Part shown: positions 36,994-50,118 of the stretch, one piece after another
Layout of the letters: every line of letters begins with the position of its first letter
Position numbering within the stretch: position 1 is the first letter of the stretch
Assembly (NCBI GenBank): GCA_004123355.1
Contig: SCHM01000001.1
Span: forward strand, 8,752,193-8,816,192
From: Amphirosellinia nigrospora
Taxonomy: Eukaryota > Ascomycota > Sordariomycetes > Xylariales > Xylariaceae
Direction: 5' to 3'
DNA length: 64,000 nucleotides
Notes under the pieces: model-generated
What the model was told of the DNA's origin: nothing
Seen by the model: the letters and a program-made list of their open reading frames with translations, nothing else
The model's database searches: none
Made by a program: the position numbers and the translations under genes

Positions 36994-37949
36994 TTACCGC
37001 TTCCTTTCTCGCACTTTGAACTTCTTGCCAGCCTTTGTGACACCTCCCATCGTCGTCGCCGTTTTGGCCATTTTGGCGCGCTGTATCTCGAGCGCCTGTT
37101 CCGCCTGTGCAAGTACGCGCTGTTTCTTTCGTGCGTTCAGCAGGCGCCGCTGCAATTTCTCGAGCAGTTTCTGCTTCTGCTCGGTACGGAGTTTCTCAGG
37201 CTTGTCGGTCGCATCATCTTCTTCTGGGTATCCTGTTCCATATCTTGTTGGATCATCTCTTCGCGCTCATCTTCCCCGTCCGCAAAGATGATCCTTGTTC
37301 TTCTGAGCCGGCTTCTTTTTCCCACTCGGCTCGTCTCCGAAATCAAAGTCCATGTCCATATCATCCTCGTCCTCTTCGTTTTCGTTACTCAGGTTGTCGA
37401 GATCGCCGCCGAGCGCAACCACGCGCTCTTCTAATGTGCGCACCTCCTTCATCGCTACGTTCCGCACCGATCGTATATATCCCATGTCTTGCGTCTTGAG
37501 AAGTCGGACTACGTTCATGTCGAGCGACTTGTTGCCGCGGTCGCCGGCGACTGTGCCGTCCCATCTCTTGCTGCCGCTTGAGAGTACCGTCGCAGGGCCC
37601 TTACGCGAGAGCATGCCGAAGTAGAATTCCTATTCGCCGGAAAAGAGATATATTAGCTTGGTTCGGGTGCAGATAGGCACCGGCTTGCTCACATCTTCGT
37701 TGCGGTCCTCTGCCTTCTTTCGAAGACTCTTGAGCTGTGCCTTTTTGCGGTTGTGATCCTGCGCTCGAAGTCGGTAGTCCTGTTCTAAGTCGTTAGTATC
37801 CTTGATTTGCACGATAGCGTCGCGATTGGCGAGCGATTGGGGCTGCGCACCTTATGCTTCTCGAGTAGACCATAGCGATTCTTGCGGTCTTTTAATTGAT
37901 CTCGCTCGCGGTGCACGCGCCGGTTGACGGCGTTTCGAAGGGAAGACAT
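36994..37949 (-). CDS. UTP11: U3 snoRNA-associated protein 11 (SSU processome)
   Basis: Nucleolar component of the small-subunit processome, needed for 18S rRNA maturation. Three exons: 37949-37851 ([20 protein letters not shown]), 37779-37693 ([20 protein letters not shown]), 37629-36994. The first intron has a TACTAAC branch point. Exon 3 opens [20 protein letters not shown] and continues [19 protein letters not shown], then an acidic region, a Lys/Arg-rich helix and the family C-terminus [17 protein letters not shown] before TAA at 36994-36996. In exon 3 the frame slips near 37290 (one base gained) and returns near 37230 (one base lost), so the protein is complete apart from a short acidic segment. 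Length and domain order match the family. Confidence 0.92.
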
Positions 37950-38476
37950 GGTATGCTATCGTCTACAGGTTGTCGTGAATGATTAAGCTTGATATGCGGG
38001 TGGGATGTCTCTTGGAGTTGTAGAAATTTGGCTGGGGCGATAAGCCGAACCGATAAGAGGGCCAAAGCTTAAGCCATAGGTGGCTTGAACAGGGAGCCTC
38101 AGCCACAAACATCAGGTCTTGCGACATTCCTTACCTTGTCCTCTCCCTTCTGAAACAGTACACATTATTCTCGCCGTATCTCTATACTAATCAAACTATA
38201 AATCGTCTTTAGTCGCACTCCGGGAGAAAACGAGCTCGAAATATGTAAGTTGTGATCGTCATGAAGGTGGTGCGCTAGGTGGGAGCGTATTGCCGGATAA
38301 ATTATCCATCTTGTCGGACTTGTTCTCTCTTCAAGGCCATCTCGGAATGGAACGCACCGGTGCCCTGATAGAAACAAAATGTCGAGTCCTTGGACTCACT
38401 TGAATACTCAACATTTTTATCCGCTCTATTTTCAAATCTGCCCTATTTGTGTGACACATTTTCCCTAGCTTCAAAG
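37950..38476. other. Divergent promoter region
   Basis: Between the UTP11 start (minus) and the dioxygenase start (plus). No other feature found. Confidence 0.45.
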
Positions 38477-39356
38477 ATGGCTAAAAAGGATACTGCCAAG
38501 GAGATGGCCCCTAACAGCTGGACCACCGTGTCGATTGCATCAATTGCCGTTGCTATTATTTGCACATCATGGGCCGCGTGGCAATACGTCCCTATATCGG
38601 AATCCCTGGTGAAACCATTGCCTTCGCAGTCTTTAGTATCACAATTGAACTCATCATCTAGCGATGCATTTTGTGAAGACCAGAGCTACAAAACGGAGCT
38701 AATCTCACTTGATCCGCTCGTCATTTATATCCGCGACTTCTTTAATACGAAAGACATCCAGAACATGATAGAAGTTGGTGAGAACCGCTTTAATCCTCCG
38801 TGGTGCACCGGGAAGGAAAGATGGTGCAAAACCCATACCGTACCTCATGGAGTGCCGCCTTGCCGGCTGAAGATCCAGGAGTAAAGTGCGTGCTGGAGCG
38901 GTCGAGGCAGTTCCTTGGCACCACTCTCAACCCGAGTGAGGATGAAATGGGCGTGCCACAACTTGTGCGATACACCAAAGGTCAAGAATACAACCTTCAC
39001 CATGACTGGATGCGAATACCACAAGCAGCATTCGATGGGTCACCGCGAACCTTCAATCGTGTTGCTAGTTTCTTCGTCATACTACAAGATACGTGTATAG
39101 GTGGCGAGACTTGGTTCCCTTTATCAAGGCTATATCACCGCAACCTAAGGAAAGCGACGAGGGCCGATTGTGGCGTGAGCATGAAGACGGCGGTCTCGCC
39201 TTCAAGCCAGTTGTTGGAAACGCCCTCTTCTGGGTCAATCTGTTTCCCAATGGCACGGGCGATACACGTACGGTGCATGCCGGTTTGCCAGTCACCGGTG
39301 GTTTGAAGACTGCGATGAATATATGGCCCAGACAGTACCGTCTTAACTCACAATGA
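38477..39356 (+). CDS. Prolyl 4-hydroxylase-like 2-oxoglutarate/Fe(II) dioxygenase
   Basis: ATG at 38477 gives MAKKDTAKEMAP, followed by a membrane anchor (residues about 14-34, VSIASIAVAIICTSWAAW), so a type II membrane enzyme of the secretory pathway is likely. The catalytic part starts DPLVIYIRDFFNTKDIQNMI. Iron-binding motifs are the His-x-Asp in YNLHHDWM and the distal His in TVHAGLPVTGGLKTAMNIW, where the Lys should bind 2-oxoglutarate. Frame changes near 38797 and in the TTT run at about 39116-39121 each equal one lost base; the pieces between are uninterrupted (VPQLVRYTKGQEYNLHHDW; CIGGETWFP). Substrate unknown. Confidence 0.82.
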
Positions 39357-39874
39357 GCCATGAGATGAGTCAGACAGCAGATATCAGAGGGAAAATAGTC
39401 TGGTATCTGGTGCTACGGGCGCGTAAACAACAGTTGTATCCCAATGAGTGTAAACTCTACCTAGACGGTGCAAAAAGGAGACATATCTCAATACATATCT
39501 GGCCGATATAGTGGTTCTCCCATCCGACGCATTATTGATCCTCCCCATCAATGCAACTTCCCTCTACCTGATGATGCATTCACATAGTAATGACCACTAT
39601 TGTGACGTGCTAAATGACTAAATTTATACGACTGTTATTGTATGGTATGGAATTAATTCCCGAGTGTGTACGGAGAATAGGGCTGTGAATATCTTCCAGC
39701 TTACAAATACAGAGCCAAAAGAGGTGGGGAGCTTCGGTGTGGACGTCATAGACAAAAGGCATCCGCATGGGCATTGGTCGCAGTTTTATAACACTTGTAC
39801 AGCCTGCAATAAACGACATTCATTTCGTGAATCTCTCTTGAGGGATTAAGACTTGCTCATATTTCTAGACTAAT
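39357..39874. other. Intergenic region
   Basis: AT-rich; no gene. Short frames near 39610-39849 on both strands look random. Confidence 0.45.
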
Positions 39875-40827
39875 ATGCCTCTTCCAGATGCTGAGTTGCA
39901 CCCAGTCGCGACTGGTCTTGCGAAGCGGGCTGTCGACGTGAGACTCCCTCTCATCAACCGTCGCCATCTCTATCATTGCTGACAAGTATCAAGTTTCACG
40001 CAAGAGAGAACGAATTGAAGTTGTTTTCGGGATGGTTCTGCCCCTTTGTCCAGCGAGTTTGGGTCACGCTCGAAGAAAAGGGGATCCCCTATCAGTACAT
40101 TGAAAGTCAGTGGACATCTCACGCTCATAACAATTATACGCCCGTATAGACTCACATATAATCAGTCAACCCTTATCACAAGGGCCCCGAACTCATGCGC
40201 TCGAACCCGCGGGGTCTCGTGCCGACTCTGGAAGTAGCGCCCGGCAAGTCGTTGTACGAAAGCACGGTCATCTGCGAGTACCTAGACGAGCACTACGCAG
40301 ACCATGAACCAAAATTACTCCCAGCGGACGACTACGAACGCGCGCGCTCGCGCATCTGGATGGACTATGTGACGAGCCGGGTGATCCCAGCGTTCCACCG
40401 CCTCCTGCAATTCCAGCCATCGTCCTATGACGGCGACGGCGTGGAACGACTCGACGAACTGCGCGCCGAATTCCGGAAATGTCTACTGGAGTTCGCGGGT
40501 GAGATGGCAGATGCGGCTCAGGGGCCCTGGTTCGCGGGTAAGGGTATCGGCCTCGTGGATATCACGTTGCTGCCGTGGGCTGTGCGGCTTTGGGTATTCG
40601 ATGAGTTCAAGGGCGGGCTGGGTATCCCGGAGAAAGGGGCTGGTGGCGAGGACGAAGCGAGGTGGGAGCGCTGGCGCACCTGGTTCACCGCTGTTCATGA
40701 CCGGGATAGTGTGAAGGATACGACTAGTCATAAGAAACACTATCGCCCGATCTATAAGCGGTATGCTGATGATGTTGCGCAGTCCGAGTTGGCGAAGGCG
40801 ACTAGGGAGGGGAGAGGAGTGCCTTAA
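39875..40827 (+). CDS. Glutathione S-transferase (omega-like)
   Basis: Cytosolic thiol transferase. Three exons, 39875-39937, 39994-40105 and 40166-40827, with clean GT-AG introns and unbroken frames. Exon 2 holds the N-terminal thioredoxin fold and the active site in GWFCPFVQRVWVTLEEKGIP, where Cys is the expected catalytic residue of omega-class enzymes. Exon 3 has GLVPTLEV (cis-Pro), ESTVICEYLDEHYAD (glutathione-binding Glu-Ser) and a helical C-terminal domain with FAGKGIGLVDITLLPWAVRL. Stop TAA at 40825-40827. One of the few genes here with no frame break. Confidence 0.93.
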
Positions 40828-41070
40828 GCTTGGAAGGGTAATGCGATGACTACTATTTAATGGCATCGGTGATACTCTGCGCGGTGTTCATATTGGTTTT
40901 GATGGATAATATATCTAAGCTACCTTGCTCTTTGTTCAACTGATAATTCAATCCACTATCGAGCCACCCGAAATTTTATCAGTGCATGTGGTTTAAAACC
41001 CGTTCCACCTTCCGATAGTATAGTAATTATTTTTTAAGGCTGACATATAAGGCGATATATCTCGTCTGGT

Positions 41071-42243
41071 TTAACCGTGAGTAGGTGGAGGGTTTACCAC
41101 AGCGATGAAGTTAAAGTTAGGGTTGTTATAGCCACCACCTTCTTTCCAAGTAGCTGCATACGGGGCATAATAGTCCCAGTTGGACGAGGTGTTGAGAGCA
41201 AGCTCGGCCCAGACGAAGAGACCGTTGGTAAGACCATCGCCAAGCAGGATATAATTGGGGAAGGGGTCAAACTGGGAGGTGGCGGCATAGCCCGTGAATC
41301 CATCTACCAAGTTGGCCGTCTTCGGGATGCGGTTCGTGTTGTAAGGCGCCGTGGCTTCAACGGCGTCGCGCAAGGCTTGGTCGAAAAATAGTTGGGAGAG
41401 ATGTGCCACCCGACCGCCCGTGTAAGTCCCGTTGGGCAGGGTCTGGGCGCCGACGTGTGCGATCAGGTGCTGATGCGTCGCGCGTCCCTGGTAGTGGCCC
41501 GGGAATATCGTGTCGAAGGACACGACACCGTCAGCATCAGTAGGCTGCACGCCTCGAAGGTATGTAGTGCCGAGTCCGCCTTCACCTGCTGCGCTCACGC
41601 CGCTGTATGCGCCAGTCGCATTGCACGACCAAGTATCGATCAGGAGCTCTGTCGCCGGTTTGCAGGTGTTCACGTCGATGAATTGAAGTTCGATATGCAT
41701 CGGTACGCCGACGACTTGCTCGACGAGATCTGAACGGATGTGTTCTTGGAATACGAAGTATGGCCCGTTGGCGTTGTCCGGGGTCAGCACACAGCTGGTG
41801 TTTGACCCGAAGATCTCCTCGTTCGTCGAGTCTTTGGTGAAGTTGACGGAGCCGGACTTGTCGTGGCTTAGAGCTGCCCATTTTCGGAGCGACGCGGCGT
41901 CTCTTCGGTGAAGCCAAGTTGCTGAGTGCGCATGAGTCTTTGAACAGGATTTATCCTATCGAGCTAGAATTGTTGACTTACCCTCCTCAAGATTCCTTTC
42001 TTGGCGCAACCGTGCAAAGGTAGCCGCCCGGCGAGCGATGGCCCGTTCTTTGCGAGCCTTGACCTCTGGGTCATTCTGGCATGCCTCCAAGGCTCGCGTG
42101 TTCATCACATTGACAACATGAGCATTTCCCATCTGGTCCTCAACCTCGCGGGTGCTGAGATGTTCCCCTGGGTGCGCCGTGGTCATAGAGGCCAGCGACA
42201 GCACCACGGCCACGCCGGCTGCGAATGACGACGCGAATATCAT
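41071..42243 (-). CDS. Secreted intradiol dioxygenase-like protein
   Basis: ATG at 42243 gives a signal peptide, MIFASSFAAGVAVVLSLASM with a likely cleavage near TTAHPG. Exon 1 (42243-41982) encodes a propeptide-like Arg/Lys-rich region; a 60-base intron (41981-41922) joins it to WLHRRDAASLRKWAALSHDK. The catalytic domain begins CVLTPDNANGPYFVFQEHIR, with Tyr/His iron ligands expected in YLRGVQPTDADG and in the HYQGRATHQHLIAHVG motif, and ends PNFNFIAVVNPPPTHG with a stop at 41071-41073. The frame is intact. Enzymes of this group open aromatic rings such as catechol or lignin-derived compounds outside the cell; the exact substrate is inferred. Confidence 0.88.
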
Positions 42244-43736
42244 TCTCACGACTGCACTTTTGATAGACGATATTCACCGAGAAGTCTAGCTCTCGAGCAC
42301 CAATTATGCGTCTTGTCCTCCCTCGGGGTCCTCGGCCCCTTTAAGCTAAGATCAGACAGCCCAGCGACTTCGACTCGACGGTCACTTAGGTTCAGTTTTA
42401 TTACTTCCATTCTCTATGTGGTTGCCAAGAATACTTATTCAAGATATACATCGGCAGACTGCAATCAACGTGGCAGTGGTAGTCGGCAAGCTGCAACGGC
42501 AGGAACAACATTTCTTCCTGACTCCCACCAGATGGCTCGTCAGTCGATCGAGGACTCTTTCGCTCCGAAGCTGGCTGCTGAGTTTATCCGGATGATGCCA
42601 CGCCCTGTTTCACACTAGTGCGAGCTTCACATACTATATCCAGCTTTCTGGGTTTGTCTAAAAGAATGGGGTCCCTTATGAGGCTAAATCACTGCTGACA
42701 TATCCTTCCTCGTGAGAGGTCGTTCCCATGCACCCCAGATTCAAATATGGACCCAAAACTGGAGGAATTACTTGCCGAGCCAATAAGACAACGGTTTACA
42801 GGGATTATGTATATGTGCTGTCGGGCCATTGACTTGTTTCTACGTCATCCCACAATCTACATGAAGAGCGACATTTTATCACAAAGGAATATCGGTAAAT
42901 ACAAAAGGTAGATTTATTGCGCTTTATATTAAAATATTCTACCAAGGAGATGTTTGGGTGTTCATAGTTCACAACACACATAGGTCATGATTAGAGGCAT
43001 TCCTCGCTCAGTTGACTACACTATTATAAGGTTGAGCAACATTATAGCTAGGTCAGGGAAATCAAGTACACTCTAAATTTACTGAATGTCATTATTCTCC
43101 CTCGAGTGATATAACAGCGATTGAATGATCATGTTTGCATCTGGCGGATTAGGCGCTAAGCTATCTCGGCGAAACCGAGGCGGGCGACTCTAAGCCCGAT
43201 CAAAGCGACCGATAATGCGACGGCAAATAGCGTTTACGGATAGACCTGTGAAGAACACCACGCGAGAAACAGGTACGACGACAATCTTAGGATTAGAGAA
43301 ACGCATACTGAGAAGCTAAGAAAAAGCAGGAGTAGGTTGGTATCACTTGCTTATTCAGATGTGCATGGTCTGAAAAGCGGACGAAGGTGTTCGGTTCCTT
43401 GGCGATGATATTTTCTTTCACCACATAATTGGCTGTCACCAATTACCGAAAAGTAGAATCGGGCGGAGTGTTACACATTCATCGCGTAGTATCGCAATGT
43501 TCAAGTTTAACATCACAGAACTAATGCGGAATTGGTGCCAGCAAATAATGAAATATAAGAAACTATCTAATTGCTTATTCTAGACCAGATCCTCTCTCAA
43601 ATCTATGCGTCAGTTTACTTAGAAGTAATTCCTGCGCACGCTTGTGTTCCATCAGGTGTTCCGTCTCGAAGCACTGCTATCCATGCAATGCCAGTCCAGT
43701 AGACTACAGCGAATCAGGGCTCATAGTTTGATGCAT
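42244..43736. other. Long intergenic region
   Basis: No gene supported. A small plus-strand frame at 42313-42618 (ending SHQMARQSIEDSFAPKLAAE) is uncertain and may be chance. Confidence 0.45.
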
Positions 43737-45043
<1,307 letters not shown>

Positions 45044-48000
45044 CTTGTAGAATTGGCCGGATGAATTGATCTGTTTCCTGTGAAGTGAGAGCTGAGATGG
45101 GCTACATATAAGATCTCTCGTCAACATGGTCGAACCGCCCCTTTATATAGATCCTGAGACTCCATAATGACTTGATAACAGAGAGTCAGAGGCGATGTTG
45201 CGCAATACTCGCCAAGCTACTCGTAGCACAGCCAAGAGTTGTTAAGTTTCCCAAAGGATATCAATAAAGATTCCAGATGCGTCGAGTCTTGTAAGCTTGA
45301 GGTTACCAGTCAGAATCCGGAAGGAGTGAAACAGAAAGGCTGAGTGAGGGCAGTACTGGTGATGGTCAGGCGACGACAGAGCATCTAGTAGGACTCTTGG
45401 CAGAGTAGACTACGAAGATAGAGAAGTCGGGCCGCGCGACAGCGCCAGCAGCGGCCGGGACTGTCGTGATGCCAAATTTCATTGGGAGCCTGACTTCATC
45501 ACCAAATACGAACTCGCTATTTCGTGATGTCCCTAGATGCTTGACGCAATGGTCATCGTACAATTACTCGGAGGTATCCGGATCAGCGTGTCTTGCATCC
45601 ACAGAGTCTTGCTAGTCTAGAGCATCGCTCCGGAACCTTGCCGATTAGTGATCTGGCTGGCCGGGAGGCGCTTGACGTGTATGACACATAAAATGAGCGC
45701 ATCCCAGGCGCCTGGATGGTCGTCGCACAGCCATGGAGATATTCCGTCCTGAGGGTCTAGCAACTCGACTAGCTCTCAGATAGGAAGGCGATCGATAACC
45801 ATAAGGCTCAGTACCACGCCTAAAGTGAGAGATGAATCTCACTATATTGAACCAGTCGTCAGTCTGAAGCCTCATCATCATCAAGCCCATCAGTTAACCG
45901 GGGTCACTTACGGACGGATGGAGTGGCTCGGTATCACGCCACGAGGTATCGCAATGCTTAATTGAAACCCCGAGTCTCGAGCTTCAGATGTGTACACGCA
46001 TGTGCCTCTACACTGGAGCCCGGAGATAAACCTTTTCGGGTTGAGGAGTGGCAAGTTTCGGCCACCATGCACGACAACTTCTCCGCAACGGTAACAATGG
46101 CGTCGATGTTAGTGGCATTCCTTCATTCCTTCAAGAACTGACACATAACGCAAGAAACCGGTCTAGGACGAAGTCCCACCCCCGGCGCTAACCAATTGAT
46201 AACCCAGCGGCCCGGCCGGCAAGTGATTGGCGGGAACTTGATGGGCGAAGTCGATTAAGAGGTTAATTACTCTTGGCCTTTTCTTGGCTGGCCTTGAATC
46301 AACTTCACAGCTTCCCTTTTCGTTATACATCCGTGGACGCAGAGCATGCTACCTTAGTTAAGATTCCATCGAAATGGTACAATATGACGACGAGCTGTTA
46401 CTTCTTGGTAAATCGTAATTTTTGGCTACGATGGATACGGTCAGTTCATCCACATGCTCTTCGACGGCACCCTATCCGACTAGCGATGCAGGTAACGACA
46501 GAGTGGGGTTGTAACAGTGCCCTTTTCGGGACAACATGGGCACCAGCTAAGTATAGAGTTAGTCGATGTAAAATACTGCCTAGTCAAAGTTGGGACAAGT
46601 GATGCAACCTGTGCCGGACATTTATCAAGGCGAAGGTGATGTATGATTGGGCAATTCTATCGACATTCTTGGCGAAAAGATGGATTTAACGCTAGGGCGA
46701 TACGACGCTATACATGGTAGTAATATCTACAACCACGCCGTCGCTAGCGCCTAAGATGGGGCATGTCGAAGGTGCGGCCCATACCCATTCGAAAGCCGCA
46801 ATAAGACAAAGTGGCTTATGGGCAACAGTGCAAATCCCACGTTCGAGCCTAGTGCGACCATTAGCTAGTAGTAGGCGCCCTCAAGGTTCTCTACGCATCT
46901 TGAATACCGAACGGCCTTCCCTTTTCGAGGTTATATTGATAGCTGAGGTTAAGGTTTCATGCGATTTGAGGGCAAGCCTCCATGCGCTGACGAGATATGA
47001 TGTCGTTACTCAAGTGACCAGGCCTCCAAGAGGGATACCTTGCTATAGTTTCTACTATTATTAAGGTTTGTCATGTTGTATTACGTGGGAAGGCCCGGCA
47101 ATACGGATTACACAGAAAGCTGACTGTCGGGTCTATTCAATCAAGAACTAGGATAATAAAGCGGGATTCTGTGAGAGACATTATACCCAAACACACTCTT
47201 GTTAGATGCCTCCGCATAATTCCGGGTTGCGAGACACTCCTTCATCATCAAGCTGTCTCTTTCTTAGTCTTCGGTACACCAGGTCCTCGTTTCAGTTAGC
47301 AACCTCCATGTTCTAGATGCGGCTGATCTCCGACATGTAGTCGGACAAAGTATATGTCGCCATGGCAATAAACCCAGAGTGAACGGCACGCAAAATGCCC
47401 CACCGGAGAAAGTCGATCCGTGAGCTGCTTATTAAAACCGGACTGAGTCCGGCGGACTCATCCTAAAGATAACATTGGACGCCACGAAATGCGCCGATTC
47501 AAAAACACGTGATACAAGACATCGCTCTAGCGGAATCTCCGGGTCATGTAAGCAGCCACCTCCGCAGGATAGCAAATGTTAACATGCGTTTACTTCACGC
47601 TTTATTTTAGTTGAATGCTTAGCTTTAAAAGAACTAGAGGAATATAGCAGCCTCGGTTTTAGCCTGTATTTGACTTGTTTCGAGCTTGAATCTAAGCGTC
47701 ATGGTATTACTACACATTCCGCACACCTCATCACCAAAATGAGAATAAATTGTTGAGGAGGTAACGAATTCAGACAGTGGCTTGCTTCCGGGTGCAGCGG
47801 CTGATCATCGTTAGCTATTGGAGCTTACGAAGCAAGCTGAAAATGATGTAAGTTCGGGCTCCTTTCTGCCTTGAAGAACTACCCCTGTCGAACTTCGACC
47901 GCCCTCGTGCAACTCCAATGTAAGACATAATCAGGGAAGACCTGCGAGAACGACAAGGAGCTAGGTCTCCTTCATATGCATGTGCAATTACCAGTGGTTG

Positions 48001-48614
48001 CTCTCAACTCTAGAATTCCTGTCAAGTTAAAGATAATTAATGCATAGCGAGGTTTTAGCAACCCGAAGTCGTCATTTTCTATTGCTGAACATGTTAATAG
48101 TCTAACTGTACGTAATTCCACCCGAGAGTTATCGCCTAGTTCTTGAAATGGTGTCAGTTTCAACCCGATGCAATCTTATAATCGGGAGACCGTTTTGAGT
48201 CTTCGCATCATAGACTTTGGATAATCGATAAGCTGATTTCATTCATAATTAGATTTCGATTTAACATCATTACGATGTTAATCTTCATTTGAGTACTGCA
48301 TAGGGGTCTCGGCCGATGGTAATTGGAATATGTCACCCTAATGACATTCATGTCCACAGACCTAACGCCTATATTGAACTGAGAATCGAGCGAGATGATC
48401 GAGTAAGATTCAGATGCAAGCGATCTAGCGGTCTTTTTTTGAATCTCAAGCTAAAATTTCCCAGCGTATAGAAATGAACAGAAAGGATGGCAGTCAACCC
48501 GTCCTCAATAAACTACTATAGTATAGGCATCGTTCATACATTAGCTACCAATTTTACAATATTCACAATATCGCACAGTCTTGATCCTTTCTATTTTCAT
48601 CACTCTGTCTAATC
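45044..48614. other. Long gene-poor stretch
   Basis: About 3.6 kb with only short random frames. Nothing family-like seen on either strand. A minus-strand frame at 45366-45563 is protein-like in composition but lacks a start or recognisable motif. Confidence 0.45.
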
Positions 48615-48900
48615 ATGCCAAGTGGTAAGGGCCATGGAACGCCGACGACGCAAAGTAGCGCGTCTCGAATTCAGTCGTCTCAGGTTCGTCAACAATGAAC
48701 TGCACTAAAAATCTACTCCTTTTTCACGCATGCGTTAACTACCAGCTAGGTAGGCAACTGGGGGTAGCGATATGTCATCAGGTGGATTCGCAGCCCGAGC
48801 CCAGGCCGCCGCGTCTCACAATGCTAATTCCGGCGACTCGGGCGGCAGCAGTTAGGCCGGTCAAGGTGGTACTCAGTCTTCCAGCACGGCACCAAAATAA
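48615..48900 (+). CDS. Small seed-maturation/LEA-like stress protein
   Basis: Two exons, 48615-48683 and 48754 onwards, joined by a 70-base intron (GTTCGT...GGTAG). The N-terminus reads MPSGKGHGTPTTQSSASRIQ, then SSQATGGSDMSSGGFAARAQ, the SMP-like motif of small fungal stress proteins. A TAG at 48853-48855 ends the frame after GDSGGSS, but the same frame continues as AGQGGTQSSSTAPK to TAA at 48898-48900, a Gly/Ser-rich tail like that of relatives. TAG differs from CAG by one transition, so this is either a natural stop or a recent nonsense mutation. Role inferred from family: desiccation or stress tolerance. Confidence 0.62.
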
Positions 48901-50118
48901 CTCACTCCGCATCAACTCTTGGAATTGGCGGGGTATTATGCGCTGGAGTGAAAATCAGGGCCGTTGATTCAGACATCGTGTCAAAGGTTAGCACTAGCAT
49001 GCACTATGAATTCTGATTATACATATCATCTTCGCGTATAATAACAATCTAATATGAAGCTTTAATGTAATTACTTACATCTACGTTTTTGTTGTGTGTC
49101 CTGAGCCGTGTAACTGAGCCCTATATTGTGCTACTCTGAGCTCTAGTGTAGAACTGCCAGGAAACAGGATCTAGTACCTACTTACAACTCCCTGGCATTG
49201 TAAGCAGTTCCAATTTCTCTAGGTATATATACACTCTGTTTTGGTCCCAGGGAAACTATATTGTGCCAATGATATTGGCTTCGTTCGGCTTGAAGTAAAA
49301 GGCTTACTAGTCGAATATACCAACCGTAATGGTGTTCCCAATAAGGTCGCTAACCAGCTGTTGTCATGATGACCTTTCTTTTGCTTTCGGTTGTTATACG
49401 ACTGTTCTAGTGCTTGATTATAGCTCGAGCTGTACCGCATTTATAAATGTCTCAAGCCTACAATAGCTTCACCGTCACAGGTACTGAAACGCGCCAAGGG
49501 TTTTTTTAGGATTCTAGTAGGTAGACTAGTAGCTGAAGGCCAGAATAGCCACTGTTGGATAGTTTTTGTGACAGTGTTTAGCTCTAGTATTTTTTATTCG
49601 CGATTTATCACTTTTATTGGCAGATTCTTCGTATATAAAACTTATAATAGTTATTTTAAACTATGTTACAGTAAATATTTTTTTATTTATAAATATCTTT
49701 TTGGTTGTACTCTTTGTGGGTAAAGAAAAATAATTATATTTGCTAACCAATCTTCATTTTAGTTATAATAGTAGCTATCACGTCGGAAACGCAACAGGTA
49801 TACTTTATTTAGGTTAAAATGTAACATTTTGACCGTTTGGCAACAGGCAACCTGTAATCTTCCTAAAATAACCCCTGCCGCCCTACGGGAGTCATATAGA
49901 GCCCACGGCGACGACTTTACTGGTTCTCCGAGCAACAACAAATGTCTACACCCTACCCTTGCGAGGTCCATGACAAGAACGAATAGGAGGTAGTAGCAGC
50001 CTGACATGGCTCGGGCCGTAGCTCCTGGATTTTGCCCCGCACATATGGCACGTTTAAATAAGCCCAGGCTCCAACCTACAACATCAAATCCAAGCAAAGC
50101 AGATATCCGTGCATAACT
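48901..50118. other. AT-rich region upstream of the NACHT gene
   Basis: The part from 49500 to 49760 is very AT rich, with long T/A runs and many TATAAT-like words, as seen in decayed transposons of fungi. No open reading frame here is convincing. The following 350 bases are the likely leader of the NACHT gene. Confidence 0.5.

Noticed and set aside
37016-37499. Plus-strand Phe/Leu/Ser-rich frames over the UTP11 locus
   Set aside because: They are antisense shadows of the Lys/Glu-rich UTP11 coding sequence.
41094-41303. Additional minus-strand frame in the dioxygenase gene
   Set aside because: Out of frame with the conserved dioxygenase sequence, which runs through without breaks.
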